Below are positions 33,409 to 41,713 of a DNA stretch of 64,000 nucleotides, piece by piece; the first letter of the stretch is position 1, and each line of letters opens with the position of its first letter. Both the position numbers and the translations under genes were made by a program. Source of the DNA: an uncultured Sulfitobacter sp. (GTDB taxonomy: Bacteria > Pseudomonadota > Alphaproteobacteria > Rhodobacterales > Rhodobacteraceae); NCBI RefSeq assembly GCF_947502895.1, contig NZ_CANNBM010000002.1, positions 248,001 through 312,000 of the forward strand. Reading direction: 5' to 3'. The notes beneath the pieces were generated by a model. It ran no database searches and was not told where the DNA came from. It saw only the letters and a list, made by a program, of their open reading frames with translations.

Positions 33409-35574
33409 ATGCTGAACGATGTCCCACTCACCCGTGATCTTGTCTTTGTCGGCGGGGGCCACGCCCATGCGCTGGTGCTGCGCCGTTGGGGGATGAAGCC
33501 GCTTGCGGGTGCGCGCCTGACCCTTATCAACCCTGGTCCGACAGCGCCTTATACAGGCATGCTCCCCGGTCATATCGCAGGTCATTACAGCCGTGATACG
33601 CTGGAAATTGATCTGGTGCGCCTCGCCCGCTTTGCAGGTGCGCGCCTGATCCTGAGCCATGCAACCGCGATCGACCGCACGCAAAAGCTGATCCATGTCG
33701 AGGGGCGCCGGCCTGTGGCCTATGACGTCGCCTCGATTGATGTTGGCATCACAGCACGCATGGATATTGAGGGGTTTGATGCACATGCCGTGGGGGCCAA
33801 ACCACTGGATGTCTACGCTGCGCGCTGGCGCGATTTTTTGACACAGGTGCAGACAGGGCAAAAACAGCCACACATCGCCGTGATCGGCGGCGGCGTGGCG
33901 GGATGCGAACTCGCAATGGCGATGGCCCATGCAGTGCAGACCAATGGCGCGGCACCACAGATCACAGTGATCGAGGCGGGCCCCAAGATTTCAGGCATGG
34001 GGCCCGCGGCCCGTGCAAAGCTGATGCGCGCTATGAAAGAGCTGGGCATTACCTGCCAGTTTAATGCTACCGTGCAGCGTATCGAGGCGGACGCCGTTAT
34101 CCTGAAAGGCGCGGACCCTGTAGCAGCAGCACTTTGCGTCGGCGCAGCAGGTGCATTTCCCCACCGCTGGATCGGCCAAACCGACCTGCCGCAAGAAACC
34201 GGCTTTGTCGTCGTCGATCCCGATCTGCGCGTTCGCGGCGATGCGGATTTGTTTGCCGTGGGCGACTGTGCGCATATGCCTTTTGCGCCGCGCCCGAAGG
34301 CGGGTGTTTTTGCCGTGCGTGCCGCGCCTGTTCTTTATCACAACCTACGCGCCGTTGTGTCGGGACGCCCTACCAAACCGTTTCACCCGCAAAAATCCTA
34401 CCTGAAGCTAATCTCGTTGGGGGGCAAATCGGCCATGGCCGAGAAATGGGGTTTTGCACCCGCAGCCCCCCTTCTTTGGCAGTGGAAAGACCGCATCGAC
34501 CGCGCCTTTATGGCCAAGCTGGACAAACTGCCTGCGATGGCTGTGCCAAAATTGCCTGTTGTTCGTGCAAAAGGCGCCGAGGAAGATTCAAACAACATCC
34601 CGCTTTGTGGTGGCTGCGGTGCAAAAGTCGGTGGTGGTGTGCTGCGCAGTGCACTTGATCTGCGCCCCGTGCATGTCCGCGACGATGTCATCACCGCGCC
34701 CGGGGATGACGCTGCGATCCTGCGTCAGGCGGGCGGCGGATTTCAGGTAATCAGTACCGATCATCTGCGCGCCTTCATTGACGATCCGGTACAGATGACC
34801 CGCATTGCGGCTGTACATGCGCTGGGGGATATCTGGGCCATGGGGGCCGCACCGCAAACCGCACTGAGCAGTATCATTCTGCCGCGCATGTCGCCTGCCT
34901 TGCAACAGCGCACCCTGCGCGAAATCAGCGAAACCGCCGCAGAGGTATTCGGCCAAGCAGGTGCAGCTGTGGTTGGCGGTCATACGACTATGGGCGCAGA
35001 AATGACCATCGGATTTACCGTGACAGGCCTGCGCGCTGCCATGCCCCTTACAGTATCAGGTGCGCAGGATGGGGATGCTCTGCTTTTGACACGGCCCATT
35101 GGTTCGGGTGTGATACTGGCTGCGCATATGGCAGGCAAGGTCGCGGCCGATGTCGTCACCGAGGCGCTGAGCATCATGCAACAACCGCAGAGCATTGCCG
35201 CCCAAGCCCTGTCTCAAGCACATGCAATGACAGATGTAACGGGCTTTGGCTTGGTCGGGCATGTGCAGGCAATCTGCACAGCATCGGGCCTTCAAGCGCA
35301 GATCAGACGAGACGCCGTGCCCGTGTATGCGGGCGCACGCGCTCTGTCAGACAGCGGCATTGCATCCTCTTTGCTGGAGGCCAACTTGGCCGATGCGCCC
35401 TATACGGGGCTTGCCGATCCGCTGCTTCACGATCCGCAAACCGCAGGTGGGTTATTGGCGGCACTGCCACGCGATGCAGCTTTGCACGTACAAGAACGCC
35501 TGCAGGCTCAAGGTCTCTGCGCTGCAATTATCGGAGAGCTGACGAAAGGCTCTGATCCCGTGCGGGTTATCTAA
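33409..35574 (+). CDS. selD: Flavoprotein-SelD fusion (selenophosphate synthetase)
   Basis: Bifunctional protein of 721 residues. Residues 1-390 are an NADH-dehydrogenase-like FAD domain (LVFVGGGHAHALVL near residue 11; second dinucleotide motif AVIGGGVAGCELA; FAVGDCAHMPFAPRPKAGVFAVR). From residue 395 comes SelD, which makes selenophosphate from selenide and ATP. The active-site segment is LCGGCGAKVGGG with C400 and C403, so this SelD uses Cys and not Sec. The fusion is known in several bacterial lineages. ATG 33409 fits the usual N-terminus; ATG 33367 is the alternative. It overlaps selU tail to tail by 8 bases. Confidence 0.93.
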   Translation: MLNDVPLTRDLVFVGGGHAHALVLRRWGMKPLAGARLTLINPGPTAPYTGMLPGHIAGHYSRDTLEIDLVRLARFAGARLILSHATAIDRTQKLIHVEGRRPVAYDVASIDVGITARMDIEGFDAHAVGAKPLDVYAARWRDFLTQVQTGQKQPHIAVIGGGVAGCELAMAMAHAVQTNGAAPQITVIEAGPKISGMGPAARAKLMRAMKELGITCQFNATVQRIEADAVILKGADPVAAALCVGAAGAFPHRWIGQTDLPQETGFVVVDPDLRVRGDADLFAVGDCAHMPFAPRPKAGVFAVRAAPVLYHNLRAVVSGRPTKPFHPQKSYLKLISLGGKSAMAEKWGFAPAAPLLWQWKDRIDRAFMAKLDKLPAMAVPKLPVVRAKGAEEDSNNIPLCGGCGAKVGGGVLRSALDLRPVHVRDDVITAPGDDAAILRQAGGGFQVISTDHLRAFIDDPVQMTRIAAVHALGDIWAMGAAPQTALSSIILPRMSPALQQRTLREISETAAEVFGQAGAAVVGGHTTMGAEMTIGFTVTGLRAAMPLTVSGAQDGDALLLTRPIGSGVILAAHMAGKVAADVVTEALSIMQQPQSIAAQALSQAHAMTDVTGFGLVGHVQAICTASGLQAQIRRDAVPVYAGARALSDSGIASSLLEANLADAPYTGLADPLLHDPQTAGGLLAALPRDAALHVQERLQAQGLCAAIIGELTKGSDPVRVI

Positions 35575-36613
35575 ACCCTTCGATTAGGTCCCGCGCCGTG
35601 CGCCCAAGCGTTTGAGCATCAAGTGACTGAAGCGTGATATGTTGCTGCGCAGGCGCGGCGCGGGCTTGTGATTTTTTATAGCGCGGATCGTAGTGTACCT
35701 GCATTAACTGTGCCGCCAGTTCTTGCCACGCGCCACGATGCGCAAGCGCGTGCCATTCCTCCAGAACTGTTGCGGCATGATACGGCCGCAACTGGGTGAT
35801 CAGCGCCATCAAGGTTTCGGTATCATGGGTGAGATCGGCATATTCCGTGGCCAGAAATGCTGCACGTGCCGCCAAAGGCGCGCTCACCTCTATCCGCGGT
35901 GCTGCATGCATGGCCGCCCAGATCGCCGGCGGGATCATCCGCGCGCCGATCTTGCTGCTTTCGCCCTCGACCCACGTGATGCGGGCGGGGTCAAGCTGGG
36001 CCAGCGCAGCTGCAAGGCGGGATTCGAACATTTTTTGTGAGGGTTGTTGCTGTGCGAGCCCGCCAAACAAAGATCCACGGTGCGCTGCTAACCCTTCCAG
36101 ATCAAGAACCTGCGCCCCTGCTGATTGCAGATGGTACAAAAGCGCCGTTTTGGCTGTGCCAGTCCCGCCATCGATGACGCAAATGCGGTGCGGCAGGTCC
36201 GTATCATAGAGCATCGCGGTGATCTGTCGGCGGTAACTGCGATAGCCCCCTTCGATCAGATGTACCCGCCAGCCTACCTGATCCAGTATCGTCGCAAACG
36301 CGCCCGAGCGTTGGCCACCGCGCCAGCAATAGATCAGCGGCTGCCAGTCGCCCTGCTTGTCAGCCAAAGGCCCCTGCAAATGACGCGCCGCGTTGGCCGC
36401 AACCAGCGCTGCACCTATCTTGCGGGCCAGAAACGCACTTTGCTGTGTATATATCGTACCAACCTGCGCGCGCTCTGCATCACTGAGCACGGGCAGATTT
36501 ATTGCTCCTTCGATGTGATCTTGGGCGAATTCGGAAGGTGCGCGCACATCAATAACCGTATCCGCGCCAATGGCCGCAACGCTGGATAGATCGGTCAAAC
36601 TGTGGCGGATCAT
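35567..36613 (-). CDS. selU: tRNA 2-selenouridine synthase
   Basis: Protein of 348 residues (SelU/MnmH/YbbB). It replaces sulfur by selenium in the wobble 2-thiouridine of tRNAs using selenophosphate. The N-terminal rhodanese domain carries C96 in IYCWRGGQRSG. The C-terminal P-loop domain has GGTGTAKT at residues 149-156. ATG 36613 has GGAG 8 bases upstream; the ATG at 36652 has none. It is convergent with selD with an 8-base overlap, so the two genes may interfere at their 3' ends. Confidence 0.94.
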   Translation of the reverse strand: MIRHSLTDLSSVAAIGADTVIDVRAPSEFAQDHIEGAINLPVLSDAERAQVGTIYTQQSAFLARKIGAALVAANAARHLQGPLADKQGDWQPLIYCWRGGQRSGAFATILDQVGWRVHLIEGGYRSYRRQITAMLYDTDLPHRICVIDGGTGTAKTALLYHLQSAGAQVLDLEGLAAHRGSLFGGLAQQQPSQKMFESRLAAALAQLDPARITWVEGESSKIGARMIPPAIWAAMHAAPRIEVSAPLAARAAFLATEYADLTHDTETLMALITQLRPYHAATVLEEWHALAHRGAWQELAAQLMQVHYDPRYKKSQARAAPAQQHITLQSLDAQTLGRTARDLIEGFR

Positions 36614-36919
36614 GGGCTGGCTCCGGTGGCGGGCAATCGCCTTGCTTGTCATTGATTGCAGCGGGGAGGTCTAGCGCAAAGACACACAATGCCTGCTTTC
36701 ACCTCAAAGCGCGCACTGGAACACGACTAAGATGACCGGATAGCGCGGACAAAATTGCGTAATCGGCCAACTGACTATTGCGACTCTTGTTGACACTTCA
36801 AATCCAAGATTCATATGCTGTTCCACACAGCGGAATACCGTTTCGTCAGAAAACGGACCCCGTAAGACCGGTTTGCCAACGATCATGTGGGCGATACCGA
36901 AACATTCTGGGAGGAAACT

Positions 36920-38056
36920 ATGAAATACATCGCTTCTACTTTTGCTGTCTTGAGCATGTCTGCCACAATGGCAATTGCGCAAGATTTCGAACTGCCAAAG
37001 CAGCTTAGCTGGACGGCTTATGGCACGGGATCAGCCGGGTATAACCAATCGGTAGCGATTGGTGCCGCATTGCAGGACGCCACGGGCACCAATCTGCGGG
37101 TACTACCCGGTAAAAACGACGTATCGCGCACCGAGCCGCTGCGTCAGGGCCGCGTGCAATTTTCCGCGACAGGTGTTGGCGGTAGTTTTATGGCACAAGA
37201 AGGCGTCTTTGACTTTGGTGCCGAAAACTGGGGTCCGCAGCCTATTCGCGTGCTGATGGCCAACAATGGCGGTGCGATCAACCTTGCGGTCGGTGTGGCC
37301 GGTGATCTTGGCATCGAGACATATGCAGACCTCAAAGGCAAGCGCGTCGCTTATATCGTTGGCGCACCTGCCCTCAACGTTAACACCGAGGCCTATTTGG
37401 CCTACGGCGGCCTGACGTGGGATGATGTCGAGCGTGTGGATTTCGGCGGCTTTGGCGCCAGCTGGACAGGTCTGATCGAAGGTCAGGTCGATGCAGCCTT
37501 CGCCTCCACCAACTCGGGCAAGACCTATGAGGCCGAAGCAGGCCCGCGCGGTCTGTTCTGGCCCCCGATTGATCCCGCCGATACGGAAGGCTTCAAGCGC
37601 CTGACGGACATCGCTCCGTTCTTCCAGCTTAACAAAGCACGGGTCGGTGCCACGATTGACGGCACAGACGGTCATCAGGGCGCAGGCTATGCCTATCCCG
37701 TGCTGACGGCGATGGAAGCGACCGAGGCTGATCTGGTCTATAACATGACCAAAGCGATGGTCGAGCTGTTCCCGAAATATGACGGCAACTCACCCGGTAT
37801 CGGGGGTTGGGCGTTGGACAAGCAGAACATGGAATGGGTTGTACCCTACCATGAAGGTGCGATCCGCTATTACACCGAAGCGGGTGTCTGGACGGATGCA
37901 GCGCAGGCGCATAACGACAATCTGGTAGCCCGTCAGGCCGCACTGGCCGCTGCATGGGAAGCGACCAAAGCAACCAACCCCGATGACTGGGTTGCTGCAT
38001 GGACCGAAGCACGCCGCAAGGCGCTTGCAGACGGCGGTTTCCAGATCACGTTCTGA
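36920..38056 (+). CDS. TAXI-family TRAP transporter solute-binding protein
   Basis: Periplasmic receptor of 378 residues with signal peptide (to about residue 22, AIAQ). The TAXI features are the YGTGSAGYNQS motif near the mature N-terminus, GKNDVSRTEPLRQGRVQF, and ADLKGKRVAYIVGAPALNVNTEAY. ATG 36920 has GGGAGGA upstream. It heads a four-gene operon with the fused permease, an acyl-CoA ligase and a ThDP enzyme, which suggests the ligand is a carboxylate. Confidence 0.92.
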   Translation: MKYIASTFAVLSMSATMAIAQDFELPKQLSWTAYGTGSAGYNQSVAIGAALQDATGTNLRVLPGKNDVSRTEPLRQGRVQFSATGVGGSFMAQEGVFDFGAENWGPQPIRVLMANNGGAINLAVGVAGDLGIETYADLKGKRVAYIVGAPALNVNTEAYLAYGGLTWDDVERVDFGGFGASWTGLIEGQVDAAFASTNSGKTYEAEAGPRGLFWPPIDPADTEGFKRLTDIAPFFQLNKARVGATIDGTDGHQGAGYAYPVLTAMEATEADLVYNMTKAMVELFPKYDGNSPGIGGWALDKQNMEWVVPYHEGAIRYYTEAGVWTDAAQAHNDNLVARQAALAAAWEATKATNPDDWVAAWTEARRKALADGGFQITF

Positions 38057-38073
38057 TCCTCACCAAAGCGTAC

Positions 38074-38103
38074 AAACCGGCCGGCGCATGCGTCGGCCGG
38101 TTT
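38074..38103 (+). terminator. Strong intercistronic hairpin between TRAP receptor and permease
   Basis: The arms AAACCGGCCG and CGGCCGGTTT are a perfect 10-bp inverted repeat, extendable inward through GCGCATGCGT. It lies 17 bases past the receptor stop. Such hairpins commonly lower permease expression relative to the abundant binding protein. Confidence 0.7.
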
Positions 38104-38144
38104 GCCCTCCACTGTCCTGAACATACCCAGACACGAGTGAGCCC

Positions 38145-40139
38145 ATGACCGATCAAAGCACAAACTCCCCTGATGCAAAGGGTATAGAACAGGTTGCCAT
38201 TGATGGCGCCACCCCGTCCGAGCGTATCGCAGGGCCTGCCCGCTGGGTGGTGGTAAGCGGCACGCTGTTGTCGCTGGTGCTGGTGATTAACCAATTGTTC
38301 AATATACAGCTTTTCGGCATTGTCCTGATCGAAGGTCGATACCTTTATATCCTTGGCGGGATGTTTCTGGCCCTCAGCTTTCTCATTTTTCAAATGCGTG
38401 GTGGTAAAGGCGGTGTGCCGTCACTGCTCGACTGGGCACTGTTTGCGCTGGCGCTGGGGTCTACCAGTTATCTGGCGGCCACAGCACAATCCAACCTGTC
38501 TCAGGGGTGGGAATACGCCGCACCGCAGATGGCGCAATATATCTCTGTGGTCTTTTTCCTGCTGGTGCTCGAGGCCTGCCGCCGCGCGGGCGGTCTGGTC
38601 TTGTTCCTGATCGTGACCTTCTTTGCCTTCTATCCGACGTTTGCAGGTATCGTCCCCGACCCCTTTTCGGGGTTTCAGAGCACGTTCATGCAGACCGTCC
38701 CCTACCACATATACTCGGCCGAGAGTTCTTTTGGCATTCCAATGAAGGCTTTTGGCGGGGTTGTGATCGGGTTTATTCTGTTCGGTGCCGTGCTTCAGCG
38801 TACCGGCGGCGGACAGTTCTTTAACGATCTGGCACTTGGCCTTGTAGGCGGCTACCGCGGGGGTGCTGCCAAGGTCTCGATATTTGCCAGCGGGTTTATG
38901 GGATCAATGTCAGGTTCTGTCATCTCGAACGTACTGACGACGGGTGCTGTGTCGATCCCTGCTATGCGCAAAACCGGCTTTTCCGCGAAAACCGCCGCCG
39001 CGACCGAGGCTTGCGCCTCGACTGGCGGGGTTCTGATGCCGCCGATCATGGGGGCCACAGCCTTTATCATGGCCTCCTTTTTGTCACGCCCTTACGTCGA
39101 GATTGCGCTTGCTGCGGCCATCCCCAGCATCCTTTTTTATTGGGGCCTGTTCACAGGCATTGACGCCTATGCCGCCAAACGCGGGCTGAAAGGCTTGCCC
39201 AAGCCCGATCTGCCCCGCCTAAAGGAAGTAATGATCGAGGGCTGGCCCTATATCTTCGTTTTTGCACTGCTGCTTTATATGATGATCGGATTGCGTCAGG
39301 AATCCTCCGCGCCATTCTATGCCACGGCTCTGCTTCTGGTGGTCAATCAGTTCCGCGCACGGTTCCGCCTGAACATGGCAAGGCTTGGCAATATGATCGT
39401 GGGCGTGGGTATGGGCCTTGCCGAACTCACGGCAATTCTGCTGGGCGTTGGCCTCATCGTGGGCTCTTTCTCCGCCACAGGCCTAGCAGGTACGCTGGTG
39501 AATGAGCTGGTGTTTATGGCCGGTGACAGCACACTTGTACTGCTGCTGATGGGCGCATTGACCGCGTTTATTTTCGGCATGGGTATGACAGTTACGGCCT
39601 GTTATATCTTCCTTGCCGTTGTCCTCGCCCCCGCGCTGGAGGCAGGTGGTCTGAACCAGCTCGCGGTGCACCTTTTCATCCTTTACTGGGGAATGGTCAG
39701 CTATATCACGCCGCCCGTGGCACTGGGGGCCTTTGCCGCCTCGACCATGGCGGGGTCCAATCCGATTGCAACGGGGTTTGAGGCCATGCGCCTTGGCGGG
39801 GTGATCTACATCGCGCCCTTCTTCTTTGTGCTCAACCCTGCCCTGATCGGCCAAGCACCTGCATGGGAAGTCGTCGTGGCGCTAAGCTCTGCGCTGATTG
39901 GTGTCGCGATGATCTCGTCTGCGCTGCAAGGCTACATAAGCCTTGTCGGCCCGCTCAGCGGTGCTGCCGGGCTACCCCTGCGGATGTTGCTTTTCTTTGG
40001 CGGTTTGCTGATTGCCAAGCCACATACAGAGCTGATCAATCTTGGCTATGGTGCGTCCTTTCTCATTGGTGCGGCGCTGTGCGCCTTGCCGATGCTGGTG
40101 GCATGGCGCGCACGGCAAGCGGAGCCCGAGCCCGCATGA
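38145..40139 (+). CDS. Fused TRAP transporter permease (DctQM, TAXI type)
   Basis: Membrane protein of 664 residues combining the 4-helix small subunit (about residues 45-170) with the 12-helix large subunit (from about 185). Large-subunit motifs are SGFMGSMSGSVISNVLTTGAVSIP and the later YWGMVSYITPPVALGAFAAS. Sodium-driven uptake of the ligand bound by the TAXI receptor is expected. Its TGA overlaps the ATG of the next gene by 4 bases. Confidence 0.93.
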   Translation: MTDQSTNSPDAKGIEQVAIDGATPSERIAGPARWVVVSGTLLSLVLVINQLFNIQLFGIVLIEGRYLYILGGMFLALSFLIFQMRGGKGGVPSLLDWALFALALGSTSYLAATAQSNLSQGWEYAAPQMAQYISVVFFLLVLEACRRAGGLVLFLIVTFFAFYPTFAGIVPDPFSGFQSTFMQTVPYHIYSAESSFGIPMKAFGGVVIGFILFGAVLQRTGGGQFFNDLALGLVGGYRGGAAKVSIFASGFMGSMSGSVISNVLTTGAVSIPAMRKTGFSAKTAAATEACASTGGVLMPPIMGATAFIMASFLSRPYVEIALAAAIPSILFYWGLFTGIDAYAAKRGLKGLPKPDLPRLKEVMIEGWPYIFVFALLLYMMIGLRQESSAPFYATALLLVVNQFRARFRLNMARLGNMIVGVGMGLAELTAILLGVGLIVGSFSATGLAGTLVNELVFMAGDSTLVLLLMGALTAFIFGMGMTVTACYIFLAVVLAPALEAGGLNQLAVHLFILYWGMVSYITPPVALGAFAASTMAGSNPIATGFEAMRLGGVIYIAPFFFVLNPALIGQAPAWEVVVALSSALIGVAMISSALQGYISLVGPLSGAAGLPLRMLLFFGGLLIAKPHTELINLGYGASFLIGAALCALPMLVAWRARQAEPEPA

Positions 40140-41713
40140 CACAGTCTATCACAATTGACCCGCCGCTCGGCACCCTGACCCCAACCGAAACGATCGTAGA
40201 GCGCCTGCGCACCAACGCGCAGGCCCACCCTGACCAGCTGGCGCTGGTCTGTGACGATACCCGTGTCACATGGGGTGCATTGGATGCACGCTGTAACCGG
40301 ATCGCCAATCTTCTATTGGAACAGGGGTTGGCGAAGGGAGACAACATCGCCATCCTCTCGGCCAACTCCATCCCCTACGCCGAGTTGTTTTTGGGCATAC
40401 TGCGCGCAGGTGGCTGTGTCACGCCTTTGTCCTCCATGGCCTCGCCCGAGGCGCTGGAAAGGATGCTGCGCGATTGTGGGGCAAGGGCAATCTTTGTGGC
40501 CGAGCAATATCATGGCCTTGTTGCTGAATTCATTACTGATATGCCACTCAGGCGCTACGCTATAGACTTCGAGAATGCCAGTTTCGAGAGCTATGAAGGT
40601 GCCATTGCAGCGGCTGCGACAGACGATCCAATGATCCCGCTGACCATGGCGGATGCGTTCAACCTCATCTACTCCTCTGGCACAACAGGCACCCCGAAGG
40701 GCATCCTGCACAATCATCTGATGCGCGCTGCACAGATGGAGCGGGTGACGCCCAATGGCTATGATGACAATGCGCGCACGCTGATCTCCACGCCGCTTTA
40801 CTCCAACACAACAATCGTGGCGTTCATACCCACGCTTTTTGGCGGATCAACAGTACATCTGATGCCCAAATTCGACGCGCGCGGCTATCTTGAGATCGTC
40901 GAGCGCGAAGCAATAACCCATACGATGCTGGTACCAGTGCAATATAAACGCATTATGGATGTTCCCGATTTCGATCAGTTCGATCTGTCCTCCATGCGGA
41001 TCAAATTCTCGACTTCTGCGCCGCTGCGTGCGGATGTCAAAGCCGACGTGCTCGCCCGCTTTCCCGGAAAGCTGGTCGAATATTACGGCCTTACCGAGGG
41101 CGGTGGCGTAACCGTGCTGGTCGCGGACGAGCATCCCAGCAAACTGCATACCGTCGGCCAGCTTGCCCCCGGCAATGACATCCGCCTGATTGATACGGAT
41201 GGAAACGAAGTACCCCAAGGCGACGTGGGCGAGATTTGCGGCCGCGGCCCCACAATGATGGCAGGCTATTATGGCCGCGATGATCTGACCGCCGACTATA
41301 TCTGGCGCAATGCAGCGGGCGAGGTGTATTTCCGCTCGGGCGATATGGGATCCTTTGATGCTGACGGATTTCTGGTGCTGTCAGACCGTAAGAAAGACAT
41401 GATTATTTCAGGTGGATTGAACATCTATGCCAACGATCTGGAGCTGGTCTTGCTGGCAGATGCGGACGTGACCGATGCTGCGGTGATCGGTGTGCCGTCC
41501 GAGGCTTGGGGCGAAACCCCACTGGGGCTGGTTGTGCTTCGCAAAGATGCGACCCGCAACGCAGATGATATTCTGGCCGAGGCCAACACGCGGCTGGGCA
41601 AAAGCCAGCGGCTATCAAGCGTTGAATCGCGCAGTGTCCTGCCGCGCTCAACCATAGGCAAGATCCTGAAGAAAGACCTACGCGCACCCTATTGGGCAAA
41701 GGAGAACACGTGA
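40136..41713 (+). CDS. Acyl-CoA ligase (class I adenylate-forming)
   Basis: Enzyme of 525 residues. The AMP-binding motif LIYSSGTTGTPKGILHNH lies near residue 180; the A5 motif is VEYYGLTEGGG and the A8 motif is YFRSGDMGSFDADGFL. The terminal catalytic lysine is in STIGKILKKDLR. It overlaps both neighbours by 4 bases (ATGA, GTGA), so it is translationally coupled to the TRAP permease and the ThDP enzyme. The frame runs upstream into the permease gene, but ATG 40136 is the sensible start. The substrate is unknown. Confidence 0.9.
   Translation: MTQSITIDPPLGTLTPTETIVERLRTNAQAHPDQLALVCDDTRVTWGALDARCNRIANLLLEQGLAKGDNIAILSANSIPYAELFLGILRAGGCVTPLSSMASPEALERMLRDCGARAIFVAEQYHGLVAEFITDMPLRRYAIDFENASFESYEGAIAAAATDDPMIPLTMADAFNLIYSSGTTGTPKGILHNHLMRAAQMERVTPNGYDDNARTLISTPLYSNTTIVAFIPTLFGGSTVHLMPKFDARGYLEIVEREAITHTMLVPVQYKRIMDVPDFDQFDLSSMRIKFSTSAPLRADVKADVLARFPGKLVEYYGLTEGGGVTVLVADEHPSKLHTVGQLAPGNDIRLIDTDGNEVPQGDVGEICGRGPTMMAGYYGRDDLTADYIWRNAAGEVYFRSGDMGSFDADGFLVLSDRKKDMIISGGLNIYANDLELVLLADADVTDAAVIGVPSEAWGETPLGLVVLRKDATRNADDILAEANTRLGKSQRLSSVESRSVLPRSTIGKILKKDLRAPYWAKENT

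Noticed and set aside
39863..40135. N-terminal extension of the acyl-CoA ligase
   Set aside because: This is an alternative frame of the TRAP permease gene; ATG 40136 gives the normal ligase N-terminus and a 4-base overlap.
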